A DNA stretch of 64,000 nucleotides, taken from NCBI GenBank assembly GCA_000940995.1, contig CP005973.1, positions 1,736,001-1,800,000 of the forward strand. The letters run 5' to 3'. The notes beneath the pieces are model-generated. The model worked only from the letters and a program-made list of their open reading frames with translations, was not told the origin of the DNA and made no database searches. Source of the DNA: Photobacterium gaetbulicola Gung47. Its GTDB lineage: Bacteria; Pseudomonadota; Gammaproteobacteria; Enterobacterales; Vibrionaceae. Shown piece after piece: positions 25,520 through 32,824 of this stretch. The position numbers were made by a program, and so were the translations under genes. Position 1 is the first letter of the stretch; every line of letters begins with the position of its first letter.

Positions 25520-26695
25520 ATGTTGCTCTACAAAACAGTGGTTGGAATCAATAAACAACTCAACAAACTCATTACGATTCCATTCCCCCAGCTAGAAATG
25601 GGTACTGACAGTGTTGCCAATGCAGGTGCTTTGATGGCAGAGAAAGGAGCACAAAAAGTACTTATTGTTACCGATACGATGATCCACTCACTGGGACTGA
25701 CAACCTCGCTGTGCGATTCCCTGCAGGCCCAACGCATCGAGTATGTTATCTATGATGAAGTGAAACCCAACCCAACAATTGCCAATGTGGCAGTAGGGGT
25801 GGACCTGTTCCGGGAGCATAGCTGCAATGCCATTATTGCCATCGGTGGCGGCTCACCAATAGATTGTGCCAAGGCGATTGGCGCCAAAGTGGTAAGGGAT
25901 AAACCCGTCCGCAGGCTTGCAGGCAAGTTAAAGATCAGGAAAAGGCTTCCCCCATTTATGGCGATTCCTACAACAGCAGGAACCGGATCAGAAGCCACCG
26001 TCGCTGCCGTCGTTTCTGATCCCAGCGCACGTGAGAAGTTTACGATTGTCGATCCTGCCATCCTACCTGATGTGGCACTCATTGATCCCAAACTTATGGT
26101 TGGCTTGCCCAAGCCAATTACTGCCGCAACCGGAATGGATGCGTTGACCCATGCCATCGAGGCATTCATCGGCACATACCACACTCCCCTCACTGATAGA
26201 TACGCCACCGAAGCCACAGAGCAAATTTTCATCCACCTGCCTGTCGCATTCCACGATGGAACTAACCTCGAAGCCAGGGAACAAATGGCCATCGCCTCCT
26301 ATAAAGCCGGTTGCGCCTTTACCCGCGCCTACGTTGGCTATGTTCATGCTTTCGCCCATCAGCTAGGCGGCATGTATAACATTCCCCACGGTCTCGCCAA
26401 TGCCGTATTACTACCGAATGTATTGACACTCTTGAAACCTTACTGTGAGCATCGGTTAGCACTGCTGGCTGAGGCTGTCGAGCTAAGCACGGCACAAGAG
26501 TTTATCGACGCGATAAGTAGCCTCAACGCCGAACTCGGAATTCCAACCTCTTTTCCAGAGCTGAAGGAAGAAGAGATCCCGCTAATCACTAAGCGGGCTC
26601 TAGCCGAAGCCCATGGCACTTACCCAGTACCTGGCTACCTCACCCAACAGCAGGGCGAGTCGCTACTAAAACAGTTTCTTGAAATATCAGCATAG
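25520..26695 (+). CDS. Iron-containing (group III) alcohol dehydrogenase
   Basis: The protein of 391 residues has the group III pattern: NAD loop GGGSPIDCAKAIG, TTAGTGSEAT, metal ligands in DALTHAIEAF (Asp, His) and HAFAHQLGGMYNIPHGLANA (His, His). The family oxidises primary alcohols or diols or reduces aldehydes in the cytosol. Start ATG at 25520 is chosen for its AAGGA site eight bases upstream over a GTG at 25499. It is monocistronic with a terminator; no neighbour identifies the substrate. Confidence 0.88.
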   Translation: MLLYKTVVGINKQLNKLITIPFPQLEMGTDSVANAGALMAEKGAQKVLIVTDTMIHSLGLTTSLCDSLQAQRIEYVIYDEVKPNPTIANVAVGVDLFREHSCNAIIAIGGGSPIDCAKAIGAKVVRDKPVRRLAGKLKIRKRLPPFMAIPTTAGTGSEATVAAVVSDPSAREKFTIVDPAILPDVALIDPKLMVGLPKPITAATGMDALTHAIEAFIGTYHTPLTDRYATEATEQIFIHLPVAFHDGTNLEAREQMAIASYKAGCAFTRAYVGYVHAFAHQLGGMYNIPHGLANAVLLPNVLTLLKPYCEHRLALLAEAVELSTAQEFIDAISSLNAELGIPTSFPELKEEEIPLITKRALAEAHGTYPVPGYLTQQQGESLLKQFLEISA

Positions 26696-26710
26696 AGAAC
26701 CGCTGATAAT

Positions 26711-26743
26711 AAAAGGCGCTGCAGGTTCCTGCGGGGCTTTTTT
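26711..26743 (+). terminator. Rho-independent terminator of alcohol dehydrogenase gene
   Basis: AAAAGGCGCTGCAG-GTTC-CTGCGGGGCTTTTTT forms an imperfect stem followed by T6, 15 bp after the stop codon. Confidence 0.7.
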
Positions 26744-26800
26744 ATCTAGGCCAATCGACCGCGCTTACGTTTCAACCTGGGACGCCAATTTCAACACATA

Positions 26801-28689
26801 ATCGAGTAGGAGGAGGCCTCACGGCCTCCGTCCTCTCACACCACCGTACAAGCGTGGGTCGCATACGGCGGTTCCGAATATATTTTCAGTGACTCATACC
26901 CATCTCTCAATGAGTACATGCCCATCTCCTTGAACCGTTTCGTTGGCATGGCCTGATTGAGCTGCGGCGATAAAGCCAGATGCCACCATCCTTTCTCTGA
27001 CATCGCTAGCTTCCAAGCATTGCGCTCGTTTACGCCTTCTTGGCGTAACCATGTCGCTATGCTGTGTCTGCGTTTTCGCTGCTTGAGTCGGTAGCACCGT
27101 AAGCGCCGTCTTATCCATTCATCCAAGCGCTGCATCGCGCTTTTCCGCATGGCGAGCTTGAAGTAGTGTTGCCAACCTCTTAGATATTGAGTTAGTTCGA
27201 CTATTACTGTCTTCAACTCTCGTCCTCGATTCCGCTTCGTTATTTGACGCACTCGCTTCTTCATGTGAGTTTGTGCTGTCTTCGAGATATGGATACTCCC
27301 ATCTCGTTGGAAGCGATGGCCTAAGTAAGTCCGCTCTGTCACTCTTGTTGCCGCACTCTTCTCCCGGTTGACCGTGAGTTTCAGTTTCTGCTCCAAGAAC
27401 TCCGTTATCGAGGCTTTTACTCGATTTGCGGCTTCCTCACTGTGTACGTAGATTTGGCAGTCGTCTGCATATCGGCAGAACTTATGCCCTCTTCGTTCAA
27501 GCTCTTTATCCAACTCATCTAATACGATATTTGATAGCAGCGGAGATAATGGGCCACCCTGTGGTGTCCCTCGTTGCCTCTGCTCGACTAACCCGTTTCG
27601 CATTATGCCTGCCTGTAGGTATGACCTGATCAGCTTCAGTACCCGTTTATCTGTGATATCTTTCGATAGCCTGTGCATCAGCCTATCGTGGTTCACGGTA
27701 TCGAAGTATTTCGCTAGGTCAACATCGACTACATAACCCCGCCCCTCCCTGATGTAGTGGCTTGCTGCCGCCAGAGCATGGTGGGCACTACGGTTGGGCC
27801 TGAACCCGTAACTGCTGTTGGAGAACTTAGGTTCGTAGATATCTGTCAGGACTGATGTGATGGCCTGTTGGACAATCCTATCAAGTACCGTTGGGATACC
27901 TAGCTGCCTCACTCCCCCACTAGGTTTAGGGATTTCTACACCCAAGACGGGTTGGGGTTGATAGCTACCGTCCAGAAGGCTCTGGCGGAGCGCTTGCCCA
28001 TTGGAAGACTGCCGAAGCACCGAGATAGTGGCTGCTATGTCGAGTTTATCAACCCCAGCACATCCCTTGTTCTTCTTTACTCTTCTCAGGGCTTGGTTCA
28101 GATTCGTTGATGAACAGATCTGCTCCATCAACTGAGTTGAGGTCACCAAGACTCGTCCTCCTGTCTACGCCAAACATGCTTGTCATTCTTCGTAGCCATG
28201 AGCGTCACTTGCGGTGTTGCCCATTGGTACGTAGAGATATTGTTCATCTTGCTATGACTCCACATGATTGAGTGTCTAGTGACTGCTTCTTGATATATTC
28301 AGTTCCGGCCTTCCCTTGGGTTGTACTTCCCCAAGGTACTATGCCTTCTGCTGACTTCTTATTAACCGTCACGCAGCATCACTGCTGCACTAGTCTCGTC
28401 CGAGACAGCTAATAAGATCTCCCGAGGTAAGACGTTGTTCTTTCACTTGGTTGTGCCTGATTTACCCGTACACACTTCCCGTCGAGGCATTGGGCTATTC
28501 TATATATGGCTAGGTTACCCAAGTTGTACTGGCCTACTATCAGATTTCTGTTCGTCACAACCAAGTTTTGCCGTTTGCTTCCTTCAGATCCCACCTCACG
28601 GTGGACACCCTTGCATAGGCTAACGGTTCTCGCTCGACTGAGCCCGTAGAGGACTTTCACCTCCTAGAACAACGCCATGCTCGGCGCAC
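26801..28689 (-). mobile_element. Group II intron (IIC-like), 1,889 nt, inserted behind a terminator
   Basis: The minus strand begins GTGCGCCGAGCATGG, contains AGGAGGTGAAAGTCCTC, GCAAGGGTGTCC and ATCTGAAGGAAGC, and ends with domain V (GAACCGCCGTATGCG ... TTGTACGGTGG) and a domain VI stem finishing CTACTCGAT. These match group IIC introns of the Oceanobacillus type. Ends are fixed by comparison with an empty copy of the target at 28795-28810: GGCTTTTTTG joined to TATGTGTTGAA. The insertion follows the T-run of a terminator hairpin, the usual IIC target. The encoded reverse transcriptase is intact, so the element may be active. Confidence 0.9.
26836..28149 (-). CDS. ltrA: Group II intron reverse transcriptase/maturase
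   Basis: The 437-residue protein has the reverse transcriptase domain with blocks KPSGGVRQLGIPTVLDRIVQQ, SYGFRPNRSAHHAL, DVDLAKYFDTVNHDRL, GTPQGGPLSPLLSN and the catalytic RYADDCQIYV, then a maturase (GIIM) domain with YLRGWQHYFKL. No HNH endonuclease domain follows, as in IIC introns. It is needed for splicing and retrohoming of the surrounding intron RNA. The frame is uninterrupted. Confidence 0.95.
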   Translation of the reverse strand: MVTSTQLMEQICSSTNLNQALRRVKKNKGCAGVDKLDIAATISVLRQSSNGQALRQSLLDGSYQPQPVLGVEIPKPSGGVRQLGIPTVLDRIVQQAITSVLTDIYEPKFSNSSYGFRPNRSAHHALAAASHYIREGRGYVVDVDLAKYFDTVNHDRLMHRLSKDITDKRVLKLIRSYLQAGIMRNGLVEQRQRGTPQGGPLSPLLSNIVLDELDKELERRGHKFCRYADDCQIYVHSEEAANRVKASITEFLEQKLKLTVNREKSAATRVTERTYLGHRFQRDGSIHISKTAQTHMKKRVRQITKRNRGRELKTVIVELTQYLRGWQHYFKLAMRKSAMQRLDEWIRRRLRCYRLKQRKRRHSIATWLRQEGVNERNAWKLAMSEKGWWHLALSPQLNQAMPTKRFKEMGMYSLRDGYESLKIYSEPPYATHACTVV

Positions 28690-28690
28690 C

Positions 28691-28720
28691 AAAAAAGCCT
28701 CGTCATTTCTGACGAGGCTT
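28691..28720 (-). terminator. Terminator hairpin serving as intron target
   Basis: The minus strand reads AAGCCTCGTC-AGAAAT-GACGAGGCTTTTTTG and the intron begins directly after this sequence. It follows a CCGCCACTACAGTG stretch resembling the end of the tRNA-Asp unit. Confidence 0.85.
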
Positions 28721-28733
28721 CACTGTAGTGGCG

Positions 28734-28801
28734 GAACGGCCGGGCTGGCGCTCCAGCGGGACTCATCAGTTCGCAGAACTGACGCTAAATTCAACACATA
28801 C
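28734..28801 (-). pseudogene. Decayed tRNA/terminator module (module 3)
   Basis: Only the 3' CCGCCA-CTACA-TGAAG flank of a tRNA-Asp unit survives. The body is replaced by two small hairpins, TCAGTTC-TGC-GAACTGA and GCTGG-AGCG-CCAGC. It starts TATGTGTTGAA, the same sequence that follows the intron at 26800. Confidence 0.45.
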
Positions 28802-28844
28802 AAAAAAGCCCTCGTCTTTCGTCGGGGACGCCTAGTTAAGGGCT
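28802..28844 (-). terminator. Altered copy of the tRNA operon terminator (module 2)
   Basis: The minus strand reads AAGCCCTTAACTAGG ... GACGAGGGCTTTTTTG. The stem base matches the other copies but the loop is enlarged by a GCGTCCCC-containing insertion. Function is doubtful. Confidence 0.55.
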
Positions 28845-28855
28845 TCAGTGTAGTG

Positions 28856-28930
28856 GCGGAGCGGATGGACTCGATGGTCCGGCACCCCGGCCCGCAGACA
28901 AAAGTGCGTAGCACTTTCGGGAGCGGTAAA
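28856..28930 (-). pseudogene. Decayed tRNA-Asp-like module (module 2)
   Basis: It keeps the acceptor end CCGCTCCGCCA and a GAGTCCATC segment like the T-arm of tRNA-Asp, but the anticodon and D regions are replaced by a hairpin AAAGTGC-TAC-GCACTTT. No functional tRNA could form. Confidence 0.5.
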
Positions 28931-28933
28931 TAC

Positions 28934-28963
28934 AAAAAAGCCCTCGTCTTTCGACAAGGGCTT
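28934..28963 (-). terminator. Terminator of tRNA-Ser/tRNA-Asp operon, copy 2
   Basis: The minus strand reads AAGCCCTTGTC-GAAA-GACGAGGGCTTTTTTG, nearly identical to the copy at 23.9 kb and at the same distance from tRNA-Asp. Confidence 0.85.
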
Positions 28964-28971
28964 CAGTGTAG

Positions 28972-29048
28972 TGGCGGAGCGGACGGGACTCGAACCCGCG
29001 ACCCCCGGCGTGACAGGCCGGTATTCTAACCAACTGAACTACCGCTCC
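28972..29048 (-). tRNA. tRNA-Asp (anticodon GTC), copy 2
   Basis: It is identical in sequence to the gene at 23944-24020, including GTC anticodon and encoded CCA. It is the distal gene of the second tRNA-Ser/tRNA-Asp operon. Confidence 0.97.
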
Positions 29049-29090
29049 AATTCTTTGCCAAGCTCGGTAACTAACCCAACTTGTAGAATG

Positions 29091-29181
29091 TGGCGGAGAG
29101 ATAGGGATTTGAACCCTAGATACGCTATTAACGTATGCCGGTTTTCAAGACCGGTGCTTTCAACCACTCAGCCATCTCTCC
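29091..29181 (-). tRNA. tRNA-Ser (anticodon TGA), copy 2
   Basis: It is identical to the gene at 24149-24239. The spacer to tRNA-Asp is 42 bp here against 128 bp in copy 1. The upstream flank (GCGGCGTATA...TAAAGCTT) is also shared, consistent with duplication of the whole operon. Confidence 0.97.
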
Positions 29182-29308
29182 GTAAGTGCGGCGTATAATA
29201 TAAAGCTTATTGGTTTGTGTAAACCCCCAAACCGCCCGTTTGGTCACACATTATACAAACAGCCTCAAACTTTACGAAAACCGACAAAAAACCCTCAAAA
29301 ATAAAGAA

Positions 29309-29752
29309 TCACTCTGATTTTAGCGAGATTCCTGTCCCCCAAAAAGCTTGTTTAGGGAGACGATTTTGTTTCACTAACTGTCGTAGAGACTCAGGAAATA
29401 AGTTCCAGTACTCAATGTCTTTGCAAGGCACCCAGAAAAACTCGAGATATGCTTCATTGGAAGCTATAGGATTTCTATGCGATAAACCCGTTTCAACTTC
29501 AAACAGCAAGTTGATTTCAGCCTGTGGTTGACCATTGAGAAACCACTCATTTTCAGCAGCCCCGATAAATGCGCCGACGTTGGCATTTATCGATGCTTCC
29601 TCAAACAGTTCACGCGCCAATGCCACCGGTGCCGATTCGCCAAACTCTATATGCCCTCCGGGCAAGAAAGTCATGTTATCGCCAATCGCCCTGACTAAAA
29701 GGATATGACCGCCATCACGGATCAAGCCTCGCGCTACATAATGAAAAGCCAC
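29309..29752 (-). CDS. Nudix hydrolase
   Basis: The 147-residue protein carries the Nudix box GGHIEFGESAPVALARELFEEA (residues about 31-52), fitting G-x5-E-x7-R-E-U-x-E-E. The family hydrolyses nucleoside diphosphates linked to another group, with Mg bound by the Glu residues. Nothing in the sequence or neighbours fixes the substrate. The gene ends about 130 bp from the tRNA-Ser 5' end and points towards it. Confidence 0.88.
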   Translation of the reverse strand: MAFHYVARGLIRDGGHILLVRAIGDNMTFLPGGHIEFGESAPVALARELFEEASINANVGAFIGAAENEWFLNGQPQAEINLLFEVETGLSHRNPIASNEAYLEFFWVPCKDIEYWNLFPESLRQLVKQNRLPKQAFWGTGISLKSE

Positions 29753-29925
29753 TCTATTTTCCTGTTTATCATTTCTGTTCCCATGTTACCCCAGCAGACT
29801 AACAGTCAGAAGCCCTTACTGTGTTCGCGGCAGGGTTATCAACACTCAGTAACCGTTATTTGCTTCAGAGAGGCTATAGTTATTGCTAACCTCTTTTCAA
29901 CTCAACAAACATAAGATTGATAACA

Positions 29926-31050
29926 ATGAAAATTTTCAGCAATTTCGAAAGTGGTAACATCCATATCGTCAGTGCCGATTTGCCAGACAACATCCAGCTG
30001 ACTATCCCTGCCGATAACCAGTCAGACATCGCACAATGGTTCCATTTCCGCCTGGAAAGCAAGCCGCAGCAACAACACCAGTTCTCAATATTAAACTTGG
30101 CCAAATCCGCTTACCCAGAAGGTTGGCAGGACTATGACGTTGTCGCCTCATACGATCGAGAAGAGTGGTTCCGTATTCCTGCAGAGTTTGACGGCGATAC
30201 CCTAAGCTTCAAGGTGATCCCAGAATACGGTTCGATGTATTTTGCCTACTTCGCCCCATACAGCTACGACCGCCATCAAGATTTACTGCATCAAGCGCAA
30301 AGCCAATTCAGCTGCAAGCTGGAAACCCTGGGAGCTACCCTGGATGGCAACGACATGAGCTTGCTGACCATTGGTGAGCCATCAGACAAGAAAAAAAACA
30401 TCTGGATCATCGGCCGCCAGCACCCAGGCGAAACCATGGCCGAGTGGTTCATTGAAGGCCTGTTACAGCGCCTGCTTGATGATACCGACACCGTCGCCAA
30501 GGCTCTGCTCGACAAAGCGGTGTTCCATATCGTGCCCAACATGAACCCGGATGGCAGCATCCGAGGCCACCTGCGCACCAATGCCATTGGGGTCAACCTA
30601 AACCGTGAGTGGCAAACGCCATCCATGGAAAAAAGCCCGGAAGTCTTTCTAGTTCGTGAGTGTATGCTATCTACGGGTGTCGACATGTTCCTCGATATCC
30701 ATGGCGACGAGGCCATCCCTTATAACTTCGTCGCAGGCAGCGAAGGGATCCCATCCTACAATGAGCACCACGCAGCCTTAGAAAATGCCTTCAAGGCAGC
30801 CCTATTGACCATTACGCCCGAATTTCAGGTTGCCCACGGTTACGACAAAGACGAACCGGGCAAAGCCAACCTGACAATTGGCTCCAACTGGGTTGCCGAG
30901 CAGTTCAAGTGCCTGTCTTACACTATCGAAATGCCATTTAAAGATCACATCAGCCATCCCGATGAGTTTTATGGCTGGTCGCCTGAGCGCAGTGTTGCTT
31001 TTGGCCAGGATGTGCTGGCTGCGGTGTGGGCTGTGATCGATCAAATCTAA
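29926..31050 (+). CDS. M14-family zinc carboxypeptidase, cytosolic-carboxypeptidase-like
   Basis: The 374-residue protein has an N-terminal beta domain (residues 1-120) and an M14 catalytic domain: zinc ligands in RQHPGETMAEW (H-x-x-E) and LDIHGDE (His), the substrate-binding VPNMNPDGSIRGHLRTN and LNREW, and the catalytic Glu in YTIEMPF. This combination is typical of bacterial relatives of cytosolic carboxypeptidases that remove glutamates. No signal peptide is present. Start ATG 29926 is preferred to TTG 29917. Confidence 0.86.
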   Translation: MKIFSNFESGNIHIVSADLPDNIQLTIPADNQSDIAQWFHFRLESKPQQQHQFSILNLAKSAYPEGWQDYDVVASYDREEWFRIPAEFDGDTLSFKVIPEYGSMYFAYFAPYSYDRHQDLLHQAQSQFSCKLETLGATLDGNDMSLLTIGEPSDKKKNIWIIGRQHPGETMAEWFIEGLLQRLLDDTDTVAKALLDKAVFHIVPNMNPDGSIRGHLRTNAIGVNLNREWQTPSMEKSPEVFLVRECMLSTGVDMFLDIHGDEAIPYNFVAGSEGIPSYNEHHAALENAFKAALLTITPEFQVAHGYDKDEPGKANLTIGSNWVAEQFKCLSYTIEMPFKDHISHPDEFYGWSPERSVAFGQDVLAAVWAVIDQI

Positions 31051-31279
31051 AGGGCCTGTAAGAGACAAAGTGTCGAGTCGTCATCGCTCACCGATAGCAA
31101 CCGTGAACACACTCGCTGTTACCATCAGATTAAGGCAAGCGGTCAATTTGGTGAACTCCGCCAATCAGAGGATCCAGATCAACAAGATTTCGTTTTGCAG
31201 CGTCACCTGCAGTTTTGTTAACACAGTCGTCACACTCCTACGGTTAAATTCCAACCATCTTATCAGGGAGTAAAAAGAT

Positions 31280-32776
31280 ATGTTTTTTCAGACACATAAA
31301 TCATGCACTGCACTATTGGTAGGCGCCGCTCTTATCACAGGATGTAACTCCAGCGGCGACAGCGACGCGAAAGAGGGCACGGTTCCCCCAGTTAAAAATG
31401 TCATTCTGATGATCACCGACGGAGCCAGTGATGGAGCGTGGGATATTTCGACTTATTGGACCCATGGCGAGAAGCTAAACGATGTCGCGCCTTATGTTGA
31501 TATCGATACGCGCTTGGCAATGACCACCTTCCCGCTCAATACCAGTAGCAATCCGACAGATTGTGCGGAGCAGGAAACGGCAGAAGCCGGCTATGAGGCA
31601 GACAAAGTCTGGGACGATACCATTGTTGATGAAGTTGCAGGTAACTACACCCGGCCTTTTGCGGGTTACAGCTACATCAACAAAAACGCGACGGATTCCG
31701 CAGCCGCTTGCACGGCGCTGGCAACAGGCCGAAAAACCTATAACAGCGCGATCAGTGTTGATTATTGTGGCCAACCACTTGAAACCATCGCTCAAGTAGC
31801 ACGTCGTAGCGGCCGCTCATCAGGTATCGTAACATCCGTCCAATTCAACCATGCCACACCCGCAGTCTTTGGTGCCCAACACACCAGTCGCAATGATTAC
31901 GCCATCTTAGGTAACAAGATGCTAACCGGCGGTATGGCTGACTTGATCATGGGGGCGGGCCACCCTGAATTTGACAAAAACGGCATACCGCACACGACTC
32001 ATAATCACAGATACCTCAGCGAAAACGACTGGCGGATGCTCAAAGAAGGAGCGATGTTTGCCGAAGGCGCTTCCCTGCCTTGGACACTAATCGAAAGCAA
32101 AGAGGCATTTGAGCGCCTGGCGAACAACACGGCCGATGCCAACACAATGGAGGGACCGCTGTTTGGATTGGTCCAAAACGACTCGACCCTGCAACAAAAC
32201 CGCTCAAACTGTACCACCGAACAAAAACAAACAGCGTACGGCTGCCCATTTCTGACCAATCAACCTAGCCTGAAAACAATGACTCAAGGAGCTCTTAATT
32301 ATCTCAACCAAAATGAAAATGGCTTCTTCTTAATGGTTGAAGGAGGAGCTGTAGACTGGGCAGCACACGCCAATGACACCGCACGGATCATCGAAGAGCA
32401 AGTTGATTTCAATAACTCGGTACAGGCCGTCGCTGACTGGGTCGAAAAAGAAAGTAGCTGGGAAGAGACCCTACTTATCGTAACGACCGACCACGGCAAC
32501 TCTTATGTACTGGGGGGTAGCTCAGACCAAAATGCCTATGCCCCGGTAGAAAACCCGGGCAAGCACGTAATGCCGACCGTGAAATACTACAGCGGCGACC
32601 ACACCAATGAGCTGGTTCGTGTCTACCTCAAAGGTGCCGGCACTGAGTTGATCAATAAATATGTAAACGGCAACGACCCGCAATATGCCGATAAGTACAA
32701 CAACACTGGCGCTAATGGTGATTATATTGATAACACTAACGTGTTTGATCTAATGAAAGAGCTCATTAGCCAGTAA
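31280..32776 (+). CDS. Alkaline phosphatase, lipoprotein form
   Basis: The 498-residue protein has a lipoprotein signal with lipobox LITGC (Cys22) and an alkaline-phosphatase domain: metal site IMITDGASDG, nucleophile Ser in KNATDSAAACTALATG, and metal ligands in MVEGGAVDWAAHAND and VTTDHGN. It would release phosphate from monoesters at the periplasmic side of a membrane. The upstream 230 bp show no clear Pho box. It is longer than E. coli PhoA because of insertions around residues 90-110 and 290-320. Confidence 0.88.
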   Translation: MFFQTHKSCTALLVGAALITGCNSSGDSDAKEGTVPPVKNVILMITDGASDGAWDISTYWTHGEKLNDVAPYVDIDTRLAMTTFPLNTSSNPTDCAEQETAEAGYEADKVWDDTIVDEVAGNYTRPFAGYSYINKNATDSAAACTALATGRKTYNSAISVDYCGQPLETIAQVARRSGRSSGIVTSVQFNHATPAVFGAQHTSRNDYAILGNKMLTGGMADLIMGAGHPEFDKNGIPHTTHNHRYLSENDWRMLKEGAMFAEGASLPWTLIESKEAFERLANNTADANTMEGPLFGLVQNDSTLQQNRSNCTTEQKQTAYGCPFLTNQPSLKTMTQGALNYLNQNENGFFLMVEGGAVDWAAHANDTARIIEEQVDFNNSVQAVADWVEKESSWEETLLIVTTDHGNSYVLGGSSDQNAYAPVENPGKHVMPTVKYYSGDHTNELVRVYLKGAGTELINKYVNGNDPQYADKYNNTGANGDYIDNTNVFDLMKELISQ

Positions 32777-32788
32777 TCGTAAAAAACA

Positions 32789-32818
32789 AGGCCCACTGGT
32801 TGCAATGTCAGTGGGCCT
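32789..32818. terminator. Bidirectional rho-independent terminator
   Basis: AGGCCCACTG, a 10-base loop, and CAGTGGGCCT form a perfect stem between two converging genes. On the minus strand it is followed by TTGTTTTTT, so it serves the BCCT gene best. Confidence 0.82.
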
Positions 32819-32824
32819 GAACAA

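Noticed and set aside
26801..28689. Retron or diversity-generating retroelement
   Set aside because: The reverse transcriptase carries a maturase domain and is surrounded by clear group II intron ribozyme sequence.
28734..28930. Integron attC sites
   Set aside because: Short hairpins near a group II intron invite this, but there are no core-site motifs, cassettes or integrase, and the flanks match tRNA and terminator sequence.
31199..31236. Pho box upstream of alkaline phosphatase
   Set aside because: Two CGTCAC words occur but 27 bp apart, not the 11-bp spacing of Pho-box repeats.
31070..31273. 67-codon frame before the alkaline phosphatase gene
   Set aside because: No ribosome-binding site or protein features; it occupies the probable promoter region.
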